Of a DNA stretch of 64,000 nt, positions 62,457 to 64,000 are shown piece by piece. How positions within the stretch are numbered: position 1 is the stretch's first letter; every line of letters begins with the position of its first letter. Position numbers and translations under genes: made by a program. The stretch is from Daphnia carinata (taxonomy: Eukaryota > Arthropoda > Branchiopoda > Diplostraca > Daphniidae): NCBI RefSeq assembly GCF_022539665.2, contig NC_081336.1, positions 9,648,778 to 9,712,777 on the forward strand. The letters run 5' to 3'. Below the pieces are notes generated by a model that saw nothing but the letters and a program-made list of their open reading frames with translations, searched no databases and was not told the DNA's origin.

Positions 62457-64000
62457 ATGGGACATAATTTATCCGGGACGATTCGATCGTTTCGTCTTAT
62501 TTTGGCGCTGTCTACGTGCTATCTCACCGCTGCTCCACCTGATCTTCAAGCAAGAGTTGAACAACTTGAGAAAAACTATGTGAGTCCCAATTCATATCTT
62601 TTCTTGCTGCATTGATTCATAATGGTTGACTTACGCGTTCGCGCAAAGGTCGAAATTAAAAAACATTTGGAAGCCAAAATTTTTGATTTGGAGACGAAAG
62701 TCGGTCAACTGGAAGCCAAAATTGAAAAACAGGATTCACTTTTGGCCGTTCTCGAAAAAGGACATGACCCTTTGAAAAATACTGTCGCCATCAATCGACC
62801 CCGTCGTCAGATCGCAACTCATCGTACTTGCCGGGAAATCAAGGACGCAAATCCGTCGCTCTACGACGGCATGTACTGGATTGATCCAGACGGACAAGGC
62901 ATCGGTGATCCACCAATCTACGTCGATTGCCTCTGGTAGGCGAGGCGGCTGCATATATCTGGTGGTATCTTATATCTGATAAATAGTGGCGGTGGATGGA
63001 TACTTTCAGGGGCACAACATTCATTTTGCATGACAGCGAGTCGTTCATGGACATTGGAAATTGCACAGAACCCGGATGTTACTCGAGGCAAATCAAATAT
63101 AACGCAAGCGATAGACAAATCCAAGCGTTGATTCAATTGTCTGAGTACTGCTTCCAAATCATTGGCGTACCGTGACCAAAGCTCAAATTTATTTTAATGA
63201 TCGTTTATTCTAAAATTTGTGATTGACGATGCAGTATTATTGCAGAAACTTGCCATTGAAGTACAACGGGACCGTCTATGCTTGGTGGATCGACAAAGAC
63301 GGGAAAAGGAACGAGTTTCCCAGTTTGGAGAATTGCGACAACCTCGATGACACTGTAAAGTTTGAATTAAGTACGAGAGTTTTATTTATTTGAATTAAAA
63401 AAAAACGAATTGACAATTGAAATCGGGGCTGAATCTAGATTTCATAGACGATGAAGATATGTTGCCTGTCACGCGCCTCCATTTTAGCAATCCCTTTAAG
63501 GGCTCCGGCAAACACGAAGTGAGCCGGTTAAAATGTTTTGGTAAGGTAAAAACGCAGCCAATGCCGAGATCGTGCGACGATTTGCAACGGATGGGACACA
63601 CTCTCAACGGTATCTACTCAGTCAGGAGAGCTAAACGAATAGAAACTGTTTTCTGCCAATTTGATAAACGACCTGATGAACGACGTAGGTGATATGTATT
63701 CACGTCTTTGATTTGATTAACTGTCATTTTGGTAGATCTGCAAAAGGAGATATGTCAAAATCAAATTCTTAATTTCAGAATTCCAGGAGAGGATCGGATA
63801 TCAAAACATAAAAACAAAGCCAATATACTTCAACGTACAGAAAGACAAGAATTTTTCGAAAAGAGACGTTCCGCTTCCGTTTGAGATTACCATCGTCAAC
63901 ATTGGAGAGGCCATGGATTTGCCAAGCGGCGTATTCACAGCACCCGTCAAGGGAACTTACTTCTTTTCCTTTGCTGGACTCACGCAATTTCCGATGCTTA
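62457..64000 (+). CDS. Secreted C1q-domain protein, 5' part (runs off the window)
   Basis: Exons 62457-62579, 62649-62935, 63010-63166, 63235-63370, 63439-63684 and 63779 to beyond 64000, with GT...AG introns of about 68-94 nt and continuous phase. The start ATG gives a signal peptide (LILALSTCYLTAA). A coiled coil of about 60 residues (LETKVGQLEAKIEKQ) follows, then a Cys-containing region of the collagen/fibrinogen-C type (GCYSRQIKYNAS, WWIDKDGK, PRSCDDLQRMG). The C1q fold starts in the last exon (PIYFNVQKDKN, GVFTAPVKGTYFFSFAG). Such proteins are secreted trimers acting as lectin-like recognition molecules in invertebrates; a role in immunity or matrix is inference. A small exon reading of 63735-63777 was rejected because it shifts the frame. 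Confidence 0.85.

Noticed and set aside
63735-63777. Additional small exon in the C1q gene after a GTAG acceptor
   Set aside because: Including it introduces a stop; splicing 63684 directly to 63779 keeps the C1q reading frame.

Overview
The window looks like nuclear DNA of a small-intron arthropod, most likely a cladoceran crustacean (Daphnia-like). This rests on spliceosomal introns of about 59-95 nt, a secreted C1q-domain gene of a kind abundant in Daphnia, a tandem family of ankyrin-repeat/IRE1-like kinase genes, and two LTR retrotransposons that carry envelope genes. The organism is inferred from gene content, not from a search.

Layout. 1-3.17 kb: half of a segmental duplication (partner 51.35-54.48 kb) with a minisatellite, an inverted-repeat MITE and a tRNA-like sequence. 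3.17-12.0 kb: Ty3/Gypsy-type element 1, minus strand, almost identical LTRs, 4-bp target duplication, with gag, pol and env in one uninterrupted frame. 12.0-17.0 kb: tRNA-like sequences, then mostly non-coding DNA whose paralogue lies at 57.5-61 kb. 17.0-17.34 kb: a second copy of the promoter and first codons of the C1q gene, broken where it meets the ankyrin-kinase locus. 17.4-47 kb: an ankyrin-kinase (AK) cluster, all minus strand. AK-A is cut in two by element 2 (18.24-29.27 kb). AK-B (34.5-37.8 kb) is the most complete. AK-C (44.3-46.9 kb) has a decayed upstream module. Between them lie paired non-coding blocks showing tandem duplication of a unit of about 9 kb. 47-62.4 kb: duplicated non-coding DNA. 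62.46 kb to the end: the 5' part of a secreted C1q-domain gene on the plus strand.

Element 2 is a complete, apparently very young env-bearing retrotransposon. Its two 418-bp LTRs look identical and are flanked by ATGA/ATGA. Its gag, pol and env frames are open. A slippery heptamer joins gag to pol, and a splice donor just upstream of the gag ATG pairs with an acceptor abutting the env ATG. Its Env contains what reads as two tandem ricin-type beta-trefoils. Between env and the 3' LTR sits a 156-codon gene in the opposite orientation with its own intron.

The AK genes combine a degenerate (pseudo)kinase module, about four ankyrin-like repeats, an IRE1/RNase L-like kinase and a variable C-terminal array of 37-residue ankyrin-like repeats. 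No KEN ribonuclease domain is visible. This family and the unusual features of element 2 are the best candidates for undescribed biology here.
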